A stretch of 64,000 bases of DNA from positions 404,425-468,424 of the forward strand of contig NZ_JAUSCF010000022.1 of the NCBI RefSeq assembly GCF_030651625.1, given 5' to 3'. The notes beneath the pieces were generated by a model that worked only from the letters and a program-made list of their open reading frames with translations, was not told the origin of the DNA and did no database searches. Source of the DNA: Hydrogenophaga sp. Its GTDB lineage: Bacteria > Pseudomonadota > Gammaproteobacteria > Burkholderiales > Burkholderiaceae_C. Position numbers and translations under genes: made by a program. Shown one piece after another: positions 42,427 through 53,597 of this stretch (positions are counted from its first letter, which is position 1; each line of letters starts with the position of its first letter).

Positions 42427-43209
42427 TCAACCCGCTCGGGCTGGTATGGAAAGCGCACGCCAGCCCCACCACAGCCCCAGCAGCACCAGCAAGGGCAGCA
42501 CGATGGTCTGTGCCACAAACAGCACGATCAGGTCGATCACATGGGACACGACCCGCTCGGCATCCCCCTTCAGTTCCTCGATTTTCGCCCCCAGTTTTTC
42601 GCGCAGGTCCCACCAGGGTGTGCCGGAATCCGTACCGCCGCCCAGGGCACCCAGGGCGGCTGTGGACGATTCGATGGCCTGCTGGCTGGCAGCGTACTTG
42701 TCGGCCATGAAAGCCCGATGGCTGAGTTCACTGGTGATCGCGACCACCGGCACCACGAATCGCACGATCAGGACCGCCATCAACAGCCGGCCCAGCCAGG
42801 GAGGCGCATTTCCCCGCCTCAGCTTCAGCCACGCCCAGCCCACCAGCAGCGCCGTGAACAGCAGCGACACCAGCCAGGTGGCTCCCATCTGCATCAACAG
42901 CAGCTGCACGCCAAACACCACACTGACGACAAGCATCAGCTTGGAGAACTGCTCGATCAGATCATTGACCGGGTCCAGAACCTGGCCCAGTGCCAACGTG
43001 ACGTTGACAAACGCACCGCCCGAGACTTCAGTGCCCTGGATGACCGAGATCACGGCATTGAGTCCGCGGGCCGCAGCGAAAGCGGCCAGCGAACGCTTCA
43101 GCCCGGCTTCGGAATGGGCCACGGCCAGCTGGTCGAGCGGCTGGTACCACGCCAGGCCCACCAACACGACGACCAGGGCCAACAACAGTGATCTGCGCAA
43201 AGTCTGCAT
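42427..43209 (-). CDS. Membrane protein of unknown function
   Basis: I do not recognise a family. The product is a 260-aa protein with an N-terminal hydrophobic segment (RSLLLALVVVLVGLAW) and about four more (ALGQVLDPV..., MLVVSVVFGVQLLLM, ATWLVSLLFTALLVGWAWL, LLMAVLIVRFVVPVVAI, and C-terminal VIDLIVLFVAQTIVLPLLVLLGLWWGW). A Ser/Thr/Gly-rich, partly coiled periplasmic or cytoplasmic stretch lies at about 170-225 (KIEELKGDAERVVSHV). It lies between the AOR and Tup modules, in the same direction as tupA. Nothing links it to tungsten except position. Confidence 0.65.
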   Translation of the reverse strand: MQTLRRSLLLALVVVLVGLAWYQPLDQLAVAHSEAGLKRSLAAFAAARGLNAVISVIQGTEVSGGAFVNVTLALGQVLDPVNDLIEQFSKLMLVVSVVFGVQLLLMQMGATWLVSLLFTALLVGWAWLKLRRGNAPPWLGRLLMAVLIVRFVVPVVAITSELSHRAFMADKYAASQQAIESSTAALGALGGGTDSGTPWWDLREKLGAKIEELKGDAERVVSHVIDLIVLFVAQTIVLPLLVLLGLWWGWRALSIPARAG

Positions 43210-43305
43210 GGTTCAGCACCGTAGCACAGCCCAGCATTCATTTGCACACGCTTTCCGCCGGATGCATCCATGCAAACAGGGCCAAACGGGTTGCCCTAGC
43301 AGCGC

Positions 43306-44118
43306 CTAATGGGTCGCGTTCGGAAAAAACAACTGCTCGCCACCGATCGCGTAGCGGGCGATAGCCGCCTGACCGATCGGACCAGTGACCCAGTCAACAA
43401 ACTTCTGACCTTCAGCTGTCTTCACCTGTGGGTGCTTGGTCGCGCTGACCAGCATCACGCCGTACTGATTGAACAGGCGCTTGTCGCCTTCTACCAGCAC
43501 CGTCATTTCGCCCCGGTTCTTGAAGTTGAGCCAGGTGCCGCGGTCGGTCAACGCGTATGCACCACTGCTGGAGGCGATGTTCAGCGCCGGCCCCATGCCG
43601 CAGCCACACTCCTTGTAGCCGGTGCCTTTGTTGGCGTCTGTGTCGGTCATCTTCCAGAAGCGCAGTTCGGCCGCGTGTGTGCCACTCTTGTCGCCGCGTG
43701 AAATGAACTCGGCATTGGCGCTGGCAATCTTTTTGAATGCACTGACGACATCACTGCCCTTGATACCCACCGGATCGGCCCTGGGGCCCACCAGCACGAA
43801 GTCGTTGTACATGACCTCCTTGCGTTGGGCTGCGAAACCATCGGCTACGAACTTCTCTTCCGCCACCTTGTCGTGCACGAACAGCACATCCGCGTCGCCC
43901 CGGCGCGCCATGTCGATGGCCTGGCCCGTGCCCAGCGCCACCACTTTCACGTCAATGCCGCTGGCCTTCTTGAATTCGGGCAGCAGGAAAGAAAACAGGC
44001 CCGACTGTTCGGTGGACGTGGTGGAAGCCACCACGATGCTTTGTGCCATGGCACCGGCACCGGCGAGCATGGCGGTACCGAAAACGGCGGTGAGGGTCAG
44101 ACGGCGGAACGCATTCAC
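43306..44118 (-). CDS. tupA: Tungstate ABC transporter substrate-binding protein
   Basis: This is a periplasmic oxyanion receptor of the TupA type. A signal peptide (NAFRRLTLTAVFGTAMLAGAGAMAQ) precedes the mature start SIVVASTTSTEQSGLF. TTST, VVALGTGQAIDMARRGDADVLFVHD and ISRGDKSGTHAAELRFWK are TupA hallmarks that distinguish it from ModA. It starts with GTG at 44118 behind AAGGAG, overlapping the tupC stop (GTGA). An out-of-frame ATG lies two bases further on, so the GTG is required. 270 aa. Third gene of the tupBCA operon. Confidence 0.9.
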   Translation of the reverse strand: MNAFRRLTLTAVFGTAMLAGAGAMAQSIVVASTTSTEQSGLFSFLLPEFKKASGIDVKVVALGTGQAIDMARRGDADVLFVHDKVAEEKFVADGFAAQRKEVMYNDFVLVGPRADPVGIKGSDVVSAFKKIASANAEFISRGDKSGTHAAELRFWKMTDTDANKGTGYKECGCGMGPALNIASSSGAYALTDRGTWLNFKNRGEMTVLVEGDKRLFNQYGVMLVSATKHPQVKTAEGQKFVDWVTGPIGQAAIARYAIGGEQLFFPNATH

Positions 44119-44897
44119 AAGCTTTCTCCTTGAACAAACAAATGGGCCTGCGGGCACAGGGCGTGCAGGAGGTCGTGGTTGAAAAAATCGGCGACGGGCA
44201 GATCGGCCAGAAGCTGGCCCTGCTCCAGGTAAATCACCCGGCTGGCCAGGCGCTTGACCTGGCCCAGGTTGTGGCTGCTGAACACCAGCGTGGGCGGGCG
44301 GCTTGAGGCTCCCGGGCTTTCTGAGGCAGGACCCTGCGTGAACTCGGCGATCAAGGCTTCGACTTCGCGCTTGGCGTGCGGGTCCAGGCTGGCAGTGGGT
44401 TCGTCCAGCAACCACACATCGGGCTTCAATGCCCAGGCGCGCGCCAGCGCCAGGCGCTGCTGCTGCCCACCGGAGAGTGCCCGCGCATTGCGGTCAGCCA
44501 GGTGATCCATGCCCACGCGCTGCAACGCAGCCCGTGCGCGCTCCCGCGTTTCGCCCCATGGCACACCCTGCAACCACAAGCCCAGCACGATGTTCCGAAG
44601 CGCGCTCAGACGCAACATGTGAGGGCGCTGAAACAGCATGGCCATGCGCAGGGTCGATGCACGGTGCACCTCACCACCGCTGGATCGCTGCAGACCGTGC
44701 AATGTTCTGAGCAAGGTGCTCTTGCCGCTCCCATTGGCACCCACCAAAGCGACTCGCTCCCCAGCCTGAATGCGAAGATAAATGTCGGTCAGGGCATGCA
44801 GCCGTCCTGCGCTTCCCAGATGCACCTGCACATTGCGCAAGTCAAAGCACATCGAGGGCACTTGCGAAGGGTGCTTCACCACAGGCAGCCCGCTCAT
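44115..44897 (-). CDS. tupC: Tungstate ABC transporter ATP-binding protein
   Basis: This is an ATPase subunit of about 260 aa. Walker A is VGANGSGKSTLL, the signature is ALSGGQQQRLALARA, Walker B is VWLLDEPTASLD, and the H-loop is VFSSHNLGQVKRLA. The stop overlaps the tupA GTG by 4 bases and the ATG overlaps the tupB stop by 4 bases, so all three are translationally coupled. A longer upstream open frame is read-through into the tupB region and is not coding. Confidence 0.9.
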   Translation of the reverse strand: MSGLPVVKHPSQVPSMCFDLRNVQVHLGSAGRLHALTDIYLRIQAGERVALVGANGSGKSTLLRTLHGLQRSSGGEVHRASTLRMAMLFQRPHMLRLSALRNIVLGLWLQGVPWGETRERARAALQRVGMDHLADRNARALSGGQQQRLALARAWALKPDVWLLDEPTASLDPHAKREVEALIAEFTQGPASESPGASSRPPTLVFSSHNLGQVKRLASRVIYLEQGQLLADLPVADFFNHDLLHALCPQAHLFVQGESL

Positions 44898-45646
44898 GCC
44901 GCCACCGCACCAGGCACGGTTGTCTGCGCGCTGTCGGCAAGCTCGCGCCAGCGGCGCAGCAATGCCACCAGCGCATTGAGTAGCAGCACCACGGCAAGCA
45001 AGACCAGCCCCAGCCCCAAGGCCAATGGGAGATCCCCCTTGCTGGTTTCCAGGGCGATGGCGGTGGTCATCACACGGGTGAAGCCCTCGATGTTGCCGCC
45101 CACGATCATCACGGCACCCACCTCTGAGATGGCGCGACCGAATGCCGTGATCAACACGGTCAGCAGCGCGTAGCGCTCGTCCCAGGCCAACAGCAGGCTG
45201 CGCATCACGGTGCCGGCACCCAGCGAAGCCAGTTGCTCGCCATGGCTGCGGTCGGCGTCTTCCACCACCTGACGGGTGAGCGCGGTCACCAGAGGCAACA
45301 CCAGGCAGGCCTGCGCCAACACCATGGCCTGAAAGCTGAACAACCAGCCCAGGAAACCCAGCGGCCCAGACCGTGAAAGCAACAGGTAGACCACCAGACC
45401 CACCACCACCGAAGGCACGGCCAGTGCGGTGTTGAGAACGGTCATCAGAGCGCCGCGCCCGGCAAATCGCGATACCGCCAGCCAGGCACCCAACACCAGG
45501 CCTGCTCCGCTGGCGATCACGCACGCGGTGGCGCTCACTGCCAGCGATCGCCACACCACCACCCACAAACCCGGATCGCCGGAAAGCACCAGTTGAAAAG
45601 CTGTGGCGAAGCTGTCGGCAAAGGTGTTCATGACGTCGAAGAGCAT
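44894..45646 (-). CDS. tupB: Tungstate ABC transporter permease
   Basis: This is an inner-membrane permease with about five or six helices. The EAA-like loop GAGTVMRSLLLAWDERYALLTVLITAFGRAISEVGAVMIVGGNIEGFTRVMTTAIALET matches TupB/YcaO-type permeases (AFGRAISEVGAVMIVGGNI is characteristic of TupB). Starts possible: ATG at 45646 or at 45631. About 250 aa. First gene of the tupBCA operon, divergent from the ModE-like regulator and just downstream of an inverted repeat. Confidence 0.9.
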   Translation of the reverse strand: MLFDVMNTFADSFATAFQLVLSGDPGLWVVVWRSLAVSATACVIASGAGLVLGAWLAVSRFAGRGALMTVLNTALAVPSVVVGLVVYLLLSRSGPLGFLGWLFSFQAMVLAQACLVLPLVTALTRQVVEDADRSHGEQLASLGAGTVMRSLLLAWDERYALLTVLITAFGRAISEVGAVMIVGGNIEGFTRVMTTAIALETSKGDLPLALGLGLVLLAVVLLLNALVALLRRWRELADSAQTTVPGAVAA

Positions 45647-45694
45647 ATCGCCAGAGGGTCTGTTTGGGCGTACGTGAAGACGCGATATGAACGT

Positions 45695-45726
45695 TCTGAC
45701 ATAGGCATTTCATTGCATATGTCAGA
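45695..45726. promoter_or_regulatory. Inverted-repeat operator candidate between tupB and the ModE-like gene
   Basis: TCTGACATA (45695-45703) and its exact reverse complement TATGTCAGA (45718-45726) are separated by 14 bases. The site lies 22 bases before the regulator start and 49 bases before the tupB start. The half-site spacing (centres 23 bases apart) fits a dimeric winged-helix protein. It is the natural binding site for the neighbouring ModE-like protein, by inference. Confidence 0.65.
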
Positions 45727-45747
45727 CCCTGAGGCACACTCGCGCTC

Positions 45748-46878
45748 ATGAGAAAAGTTGAGCTTTCCTACGCGTTGCAGCTCCAGCGAACCGGCACGGC
45801 AGACTCGGTCGCCCTGTTGCGCAATCCCATGATGGACGTGCTGCATGCGGTGCGCACCCACGGGTCGATCTCAGCCGCTGCGCGGCACCTTGGCCTGTCG
45901 TACCGGCACGTGTGGGGCCAGCTCAAGCAGTGGGAGGCCGAACTGGGCCAGGACCTCATCGTGTGGGAGCGCGGCCAGGCCGCCTTGCTCAGCCCGTTTG
46001 GCCAGCGCCTGCTCATGGCAGAGCGGCTGGCGCAAGCCCGGCTGGGTCCGCAGATGGAACACCTGCGCGCCGAACTCGAACGCGCCTTTGCGCAAGCGTT
46101 TGACGACACCGCCGAAGGCCGGCGCCCGAACCTGCTCACCCTCTACGCCAGCCACGACCACGCGCTCAATGCCTTGCAGGACATGGCCGCAGCCTGGGAT
46201 ACGCAGGCTGGCCCAGCCCACAAGGCGCTGCACCTGGACCTGCGCTTCTGCGGCAGTGTGGACGCCATCCGCGCCCTCAATGAAGGCCGCTGCCAACTGG
46301 CGGGCTTCCACACCCAGCCCTTCGCCGACGCCCGCAGCATCAGCGCCCGCACCTACCGGCCCTTGCTCAAGCCCGGGCTGCACAAGATCATCGGTTTTTC
46401 CAGGCGGGCCCAGGGTCTCATGGTGGCACCAGGCAACCCACAACGCCTGAAAAACATGCAGGACGTGGCCCGGCTTCAAGCCCGGTTCGTGAACCGTGCC
46501 AAGGGCACGGGCACACGGCTGCTGCTGGGTGAACTGCTGGAGCAGTCACAGTTGCTACCCCAGGACATCGAGGGCTTTGATCATGTGGAGGCCTCACACG
46601 CCGCCGTGGCCCAGGCGGTGGCCAGCGGCACGGCCGATGCCGGGCTGGGCACCGAATACGCTGCGCGTGAAGCGGGGCTGGACTTCGTGCCGCTCACCGA
46701 AGAGCGCTACCTGCTGGTGTGTCTCAAGTCTGCACTCGACCAACCGGCAGTGAAACAGCTGCTGGGCCTGCTGCGCAGTCAGCCCTGGCAACAGCGCCTG
46801 ACTCAGCTCCCAGGTTACGCACCCGACCACTGCGGTGAAGTGGCTTCCATGAAACGCCTGCTGCCGTGGTGGCGATAG
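45748..46878 (+). CDS. ModE-like HTH regulator with periplasmic-binding-like C-terminus
   Basis: This is a tungstate/molybdate-responsive regulator candidate. The N-terminal winged helix (about residues 20-105; VRTHGSISAAARHLGLSYRHVWGQLKQWEAELGQDLIVWERGQAALL) is ModE/LysR-like. The C-terminal two-thirds (about 115-370) is a solute-binding-like domain of the PBP_like type (NRAKGTGTRLLLGELLEQ, ASHAAVAQAVASGTADAGLGTEYAAREAGLDFVPL) rather than the usual ModE TOBE/Mop domains. 376 aa. Divergent from tupB, so its ligand is presumably tungstate or molybdate. It ends seven bases from coaBC (convergent). Confidence 0.85.
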   Translation: MRKVELSYALQLQRTGTADSVALLRNPMMDVLHAVRTHGSISAAARHLGLSYRHVWGQLKQWEAELGQDLIVWERGQAALLSPFGQRLLMAERLAQARLGPQMEHLRAELERAFAQAFDDTAEGRRPNLLTLYASHDHALNALQDMAAAWDTQAGPAHKALHLDLRFCGSVDAIRALNEGRCQLAGFHTQPFADARSISARTYRPLLKPGLHKIIGFSRRAQGLMVAPGNPQRLKNMQDVARLQARFVNRAKGTGTRLLLGELLEQSQLLPQDIEGFDHVEASHAAVAQAVASGTADAGLGTEYAAREAGLDFVPLTEERYLLVCLKSALDQPAVKQLLGLLRSQPWQQRLTQLPGYAPDHCGEVASMKRLLPWWR

Positions 46879-46885
46879 CAGGAAC

Positions 46886-48112
46886 TCAAGCCGGCAAGCG
46901 CCGGGCGATTTCTGCCACCAACTGGCGGGCCAAGGCGAGCTTCGGTGCACGTGCCACCTCGGTCGCACCCTGCTCGTCCACCAGCAGCAGCGCGTTGTCG
47001 TCCTGACCAAAGGTATCTGGGCCAATGTTGCCCACCAACAGCGGCACGCCTTTGCGCGCGCGCTTGGCCTGCGCATGCGCCAGCAGGTCGTGGCTTTCGG
47101 CGGCGAAGCCCACGCAATACAGCTTGTGCTCGCGCGCGCGGGTGCTGCTGGCAATGCCGGCCAGGATGTCCGGGTTTTCGACAAACGTGAGCGTGGGTAC
47201 AGCGCCAGAACCGTCCTTCTTGATCTTCTGGTCGGTCGCCTCGGCAGGACGCCAGTCAGCCACGGCGGCCGCAGAAATAAATACCGTCGCGTTCTGGATC
47301 AGCACGTCAAGCGACTTCTGCATGTTCAGTGCCGACTTCACATTGATGCGGCCCACACCGCGCGGCGTGGGCAGGCTCACGGGGCCAGCCACCAGGGTCA
47401 CATTCGCGCCCGCCTCGTGCGCCGCCCGGGCGATGGCAAAGCCCATCTTCCCACTGGAGAGGTTGGTCAATCCGCGCACCGGATCGATGGCTTCAAAAGT
47501 GGGCCCGGCACTGACCAGCACCTGCTGGCCCGCCAGCACCTTCGGCGTGAAAAAGCGCACCAGTTCGTACAGCAATTCGTCAGGCTCCAGCATGCGGCCG
47601 TCGCCGGTCTCGCCGCAAGCCTGGTCACCGGCCCCTACATCAAGCACGGTGGCGCCGTCCTGGCGCAGCTGGGCCACGTTGCGCTGGGTAGCCGGGTGGG
47701 CCCACATTTCGCGGTTCATGGCAGGCGCCAGAATCAGCGGCACCTGGTCGATGGGACGGGCCAGGCACATCAGGCTGAGGAGGTCGTCGGCTCGGCCGTG
47801 CAGCAGCTTGGCCATGAAGTCCGCACTGGCCGGTGCCACAAAGATCGCATCGGCCTCACGACTGAGGTTGATGTGCGGCATGTTGTTGTCCACCCCGGCC
47901 GATGTGCGCGCATCCCACTGCGAGGTGAACACGGGCCGTCCGGAAAGCGCCTGCATGGTCACCGGCGTGATGAAGTGCTCGGCAGCCTCGGTCATGACCA
48001 CCTGCACCGTGGCACCTTCCTTGACCAGCGCCCGGCACAATTCGGCCGCTTTGTAGCAGGCGATGCCACCCGAGAGCCCCAGGACGATGTGTTTGCCAGC
48101 CAGGTCGTTCAT
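46886..48112 (-). CDS. coaBC: Bifunctional phosphopantothenoylcysteine decarboxylase / phosphopantothenate-cysteine ligase
   Basis: The protein carries two consecutive steps of coenzyme A synthesis. The N-terminal CoaC flavoprotein (about residues 1-190) shows GLSGGIACYKAAELCRALVKEGA, the FMN-binding APASADFMAKLLHG, APAMNREMW and the active-site Cys in GDQACGETGDGRM. The C-terminal CoaB ligase (about 195-400) starts VLVSAGPTFEAIDPVRGLTNLSSGKMG, followed by AAAVADWRPAEATDQKIKK. Start at the ATG at 48112 (MNDLAGKHIVLG); 408 aa. Divergent from pyrG. Confidence 0.95.
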   Translation of the reverse strand: MNDLAGKHIVLGLSGGIACYKAAELCRALVKEGATVQVVMTEAAEHFITPVTMQALSGRPVFTSQWDARTSAGVDNNMPHINLSREADAIFVAPASADFMAKLLHGRADDLLSLMCLARPIDQVPLILAPAMNREMWAHPATQRNVAQLRQDGATVLDVGAGDQACGETGDGRMLEPDELLYELVRFFTPKVLAGQQVLVSAGPTFEAIDPVRGLTNLSSGKMGFAIARAAHEAGANVTLVAGPVSLPTPRGVGRINVKSALNMQKSLDVLIQNATVFISAAAVADWRPAEATDQKIKKDGSGAVPTLTFVENPDILAGIASSTRAREHKLYCVGFAAESHDLLAHAQAKRARKGVPLLVGNIGPDTFGQDDNALLLVDEQGATEVARAPKLALARQLVAEIARRLPA

Positions 48113-48207
48113 GGCGGCAATGTAGCAGAGGGAACGGTCGGCTGCTGGCCGTTGCCCAAGGGGCGAAAGCAGGGGTAAACAACCCGAGGGCACTTGCATC
48201 ACCCCTC

Positions 48208-49916
<1,709 letters not shown>

Positions 49917-49939
49917 GCTCCAGACACAGGAAACATGGC

Positions 49940-50794
49940 ATGAAACTCTGCGGCTTCGACATCGGACTGAACCGGCCTTTTTTCCTGATCGCGGGCCCCT
50001 GCGTGATCGAATCCGAGCAGCTGCAGATGGACACGGCCGGCGCCCTCAAGGAGATCACCGCCAGCCTGGGCATTCCGTTCATCTTCAAGAGCAGCTTTGA
50101 CAAAGCCAATCGCAGCAGCGGTACCAGCTACCGCGGCCCGGGGCGCGACAAAGGCCTGGAGATCCTGGGCAAGATCAAAAAAGAGCTGGGTGTGCCTGTG
50201 CTGACCGACGTGCACAGCGAAGCAGACATCGCCGACGCCTCAAACGTGGTCGATGTGCTGCAGACGCCCGCCTTCCTGTGCCGCCAGACCGATTTCATCC
50301 GTGCGGTCGCTCAGAGCGGCAAGCCGGTGAACATCAAGAAAGGCCAGTTCCTGGCGCCGCACGACATGAAGAACGTGATTGACAAGGCCCGTGCTGCAGC
50401 CCGTGAGGCCGGCCTGAACGAAGACAACTTCATGGCCTGCGAGCGCGGCGCCAGCTTTGGCTACAACAACCTGGTGAGCGACATGCGCAGCCTGGCCATC
50501 ATGCGCGAAACCGGTGCGCCGGTGGTGTTCGATGCCACCCACAGCGTGCAACTGCCCGGCGGCCAGGGCACCAGCAGCGGCGGCCAGCGCGAAATGGTGC
50601 CGGTGCTCTCGCGTGCGGCGGTGGCCGTGGGCGTGTCCGGCCTGTTCATGGAAACCCACCCCGACCCGGCCAAGGCACTGAGCGATGGTCCCAATGCAGT
50701 TCCGCTCAAGCACATGAAGGCCCTGCTGGAGACGCTGGTGGCGCTCGACACGGTGGCTAAAAAGCACCCCTTCCTCGAAGACAGCTTCAACTGA
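49940..50794 (+). CDS. kdsA: 3-deoxy-8-phosphooctulonate synthase
   Basis: The enzyme condenses phosphoenolpyruvate and arabinose-5-phosphate to KDO-8-phosphate for the lipopolysaccharide core. [55 protein letters not shown] and [27 protein letters not shown] are the family blocks. The Cys equivalent in the metal-dependent subgroup (PCVIESEQ) reads C here. Start at the ATG at 49940 (MKLCGFDIG), 23 bases after pyrG. 284 aa. Confidence 0.96.
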   Translation: MKLCGFDIGLNRPFFLIAGPCVIESEQLQMDTAGALKEITASLGIPFIFKSSFDKANRSSGTSYRGPGRDKGLEILGKIKKELGVPVLTDVHSEADIADASNVVDVLQTPAFLCRQTDFIRAVAQSGKPVNIKKGQFLAPHDMKNVIDKARAAAREAGLNEDNFMACERGASFGYNNLVSDMRSLAIMRETGAPVVFDATHSVQLPGGQGTSSGGQREMVPVLSRAAVAVGVSGLFMETHPDPAKALSDGPNAVPLKHMKALLETLVALDTVAKKHPFLEDSFN

Positions 50795-50817
50795 ACCACA
50801 TACCAGAACCCGAAACC

Positions 50818-52435
<1,618 letters not shown>

Positions 52436-52440
52436 TGGAG

Positions 52441-52522
52441 CACCCCCGCGCCGCCTCCGGCGTCACCCCCTCAGGGGGGCGCACCTGCGGCCCGGCAAAG
52501 CCGGTTCCTCGGCGCCCTGGAC
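52441..52522 (+). repeat. Dispersed intergenic repeat, copy R9
   Basis: The copy begins six bases after the eno stop: CACCCCCGCGCCGCCTCCGG, CCCCCTCAGGGGGG, CCCGGCAAAGCCGG, GGTTCC, and the GCGCCCTGGA flank. It separates eno from ftsB. Confidence 0.88.
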
Positions 52523-52617
52523 GAGCCACTTCCGGCCGCGCGGCTCTTGGGCGTGCGAACGTGGTGTGCGCCTCTGGAACTCCCGTGCTGCATCGGCTTC
52601 GGTGACAATCTGAGGCC

Positions 52618-52902
52618 ATGGGTCACCGCTTCATTCCTGCCCTGCTCCTCGGACTGCTGTTGGTGCTGCACGCACAACTGTGGTTCGGGAGGGGCAGTGT
52701 GCCGCAGGTGACGAGTCTGAAGCAGCAGGTGCTCACGCAGGAGCGCGAAAACAGCGAGGCCAGGTTGCGCAACGATCAGGTGGCCAACGAAGTGCGCGAC
52801 CTGCAGGAGGGACTGGGCATGGTGGAAGAACTGGCGCGGCAGGACCTGGGCATGGTCAAGCCCAACGAAATCTTCGTGCAGTTCGCGCAGCGCGGACAGT
52901 GA
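52618..52902 (+). CDS. ftsB: Cell division protein FtsB
   Basis: This is a small bitopic divisome protein: one transmembrane helix (about residues 5-20, FIPALLLGLLLVLHAQLWF), then a periplasmic coiled coil (VTSLKQQVLTQERENSEARLRNDQVANEVRDLQEGLGMVEELARQDLGMVKPNEIFVQF). It forms a complex with FtsL and FtsQ. The conserved ARxxLGMV block (here ARQDLGMVKPNE) is present. 94 aa. The position after eno is typical of proteobacteria. Confidence 0.93.
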   Translation: MGHRFIPALLLGLLLVLHAQLWFGRGSVPQVTSLKQQVLTQERENSEARLRNDQVANEVRDLQEGLGMVEELARQDLGMVKPNEIFVQFAQRGQ

Positions 52903-52909
52903 CCCTAGG

Positions 52910-53575
52910 GTGACGCTGATCGTGACCCTGCTGGGCGGCGAGTCCACCGGAAAATCTTCGCTGGCTCGCTCGCTTCAGCAACATCTTTCCCGGAACACCT
53001 CTCTGCGGACGATCTGCGTGCCGGAAAACCTTCGACTGTGGTGCACCCTTGCCGGGCGCGCACCTCAAGCCCATGAGCAGGCCGCACTGGCTGCTGAGCA
53101 GCACCAACTCATCGTCGCGGCCATCCAGGCACAGCCCGCACCCGATATGGTGATCGCCGACACCACACCCCTGGTGATTGCGGCCTACAGCGAGCTGTAT
53201 TTCAACGACAGCAGTCTGCTGGCCGGTGCCATCGCGCACCAGCGGGGCTATCACCTGAACCTGTTGATGGGATTGGACCTGCCCTGGGTCCCCGACGGTC
53301 TGTTCAGGGACAGTCCTGTGGTGCGAGACGCCATTGACGCCATTCTCCGCCGGGTACTTCAAGCGGCGAACCTGCCATTTCAGACGATCTACGGTCGGGG
53401 GGATGTGCGTCTGCACCAGGCGCTGACAGCGTTGAACCCGTTACTGGATCACTCCCTTTTCGACCTCGATCAGAACCAGACTTTTGGCCGGGTGCCCTGG
53501 AACTGCGAAACATGCAGCGATCCGGCGTGCGAGCACCAGATTTTCACCGCCTTGCTTCAGAAACCGAGCTCTTGA
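52910..53575 (+). CDS. NadR-like P-loop ATPase / nicotinamide riboside kinase-like protein
   Basis: This is a P-loop kinase-like protein of 221 aa with Walker A GGESTGKS at residues 9-16, followed by SYRTIC..., EH/AAEQHQLIVAAIQ and VIADTTPLVIAAYSELYF. Downstream of these it reads GLDLPWVPDGLFRDSPVVRDAIDAILRRVL, similar to the C-terminal kinase part of NadR. There is no N-terminal HTH or adenylyltransferase domain. A C-terminal CETCSDPACEHQ cluster could bind metal. It starts with GTG at 52910, seven bases after ftsB. Substrate unproven. Confidence 0.75.
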   Translation: MTLIVTLLGGESTGKSSLARSLQQHLSRNTSLRTICVPENLRLWCTLAGRAPQAHEQAALAAEQHQLIVAAIQAQPAPDMVIADTTPLVIAAYSELYFNDSSLLAGAIAHQRGYHLNLLMGLDLPWVPDGLFRDSPVVRDAIDAILRRVLQAANLPFQTIYGRGDVRLHQALTALNPLLDHSLFDLDQNQTFGRVPWNCETCSDPACEHQIFTALLQKPSS

Positions 53576-53597
53576 ACTGACCGCCTCGAGCCTGCCT

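Noticed and set aside
44898..45749. Long upstream extension of the tupC frame
   Set aside because: The extra 280 codons are the tupB region read in another frame. The real start is the ATG at 44897, which overlaps the tupB stop.
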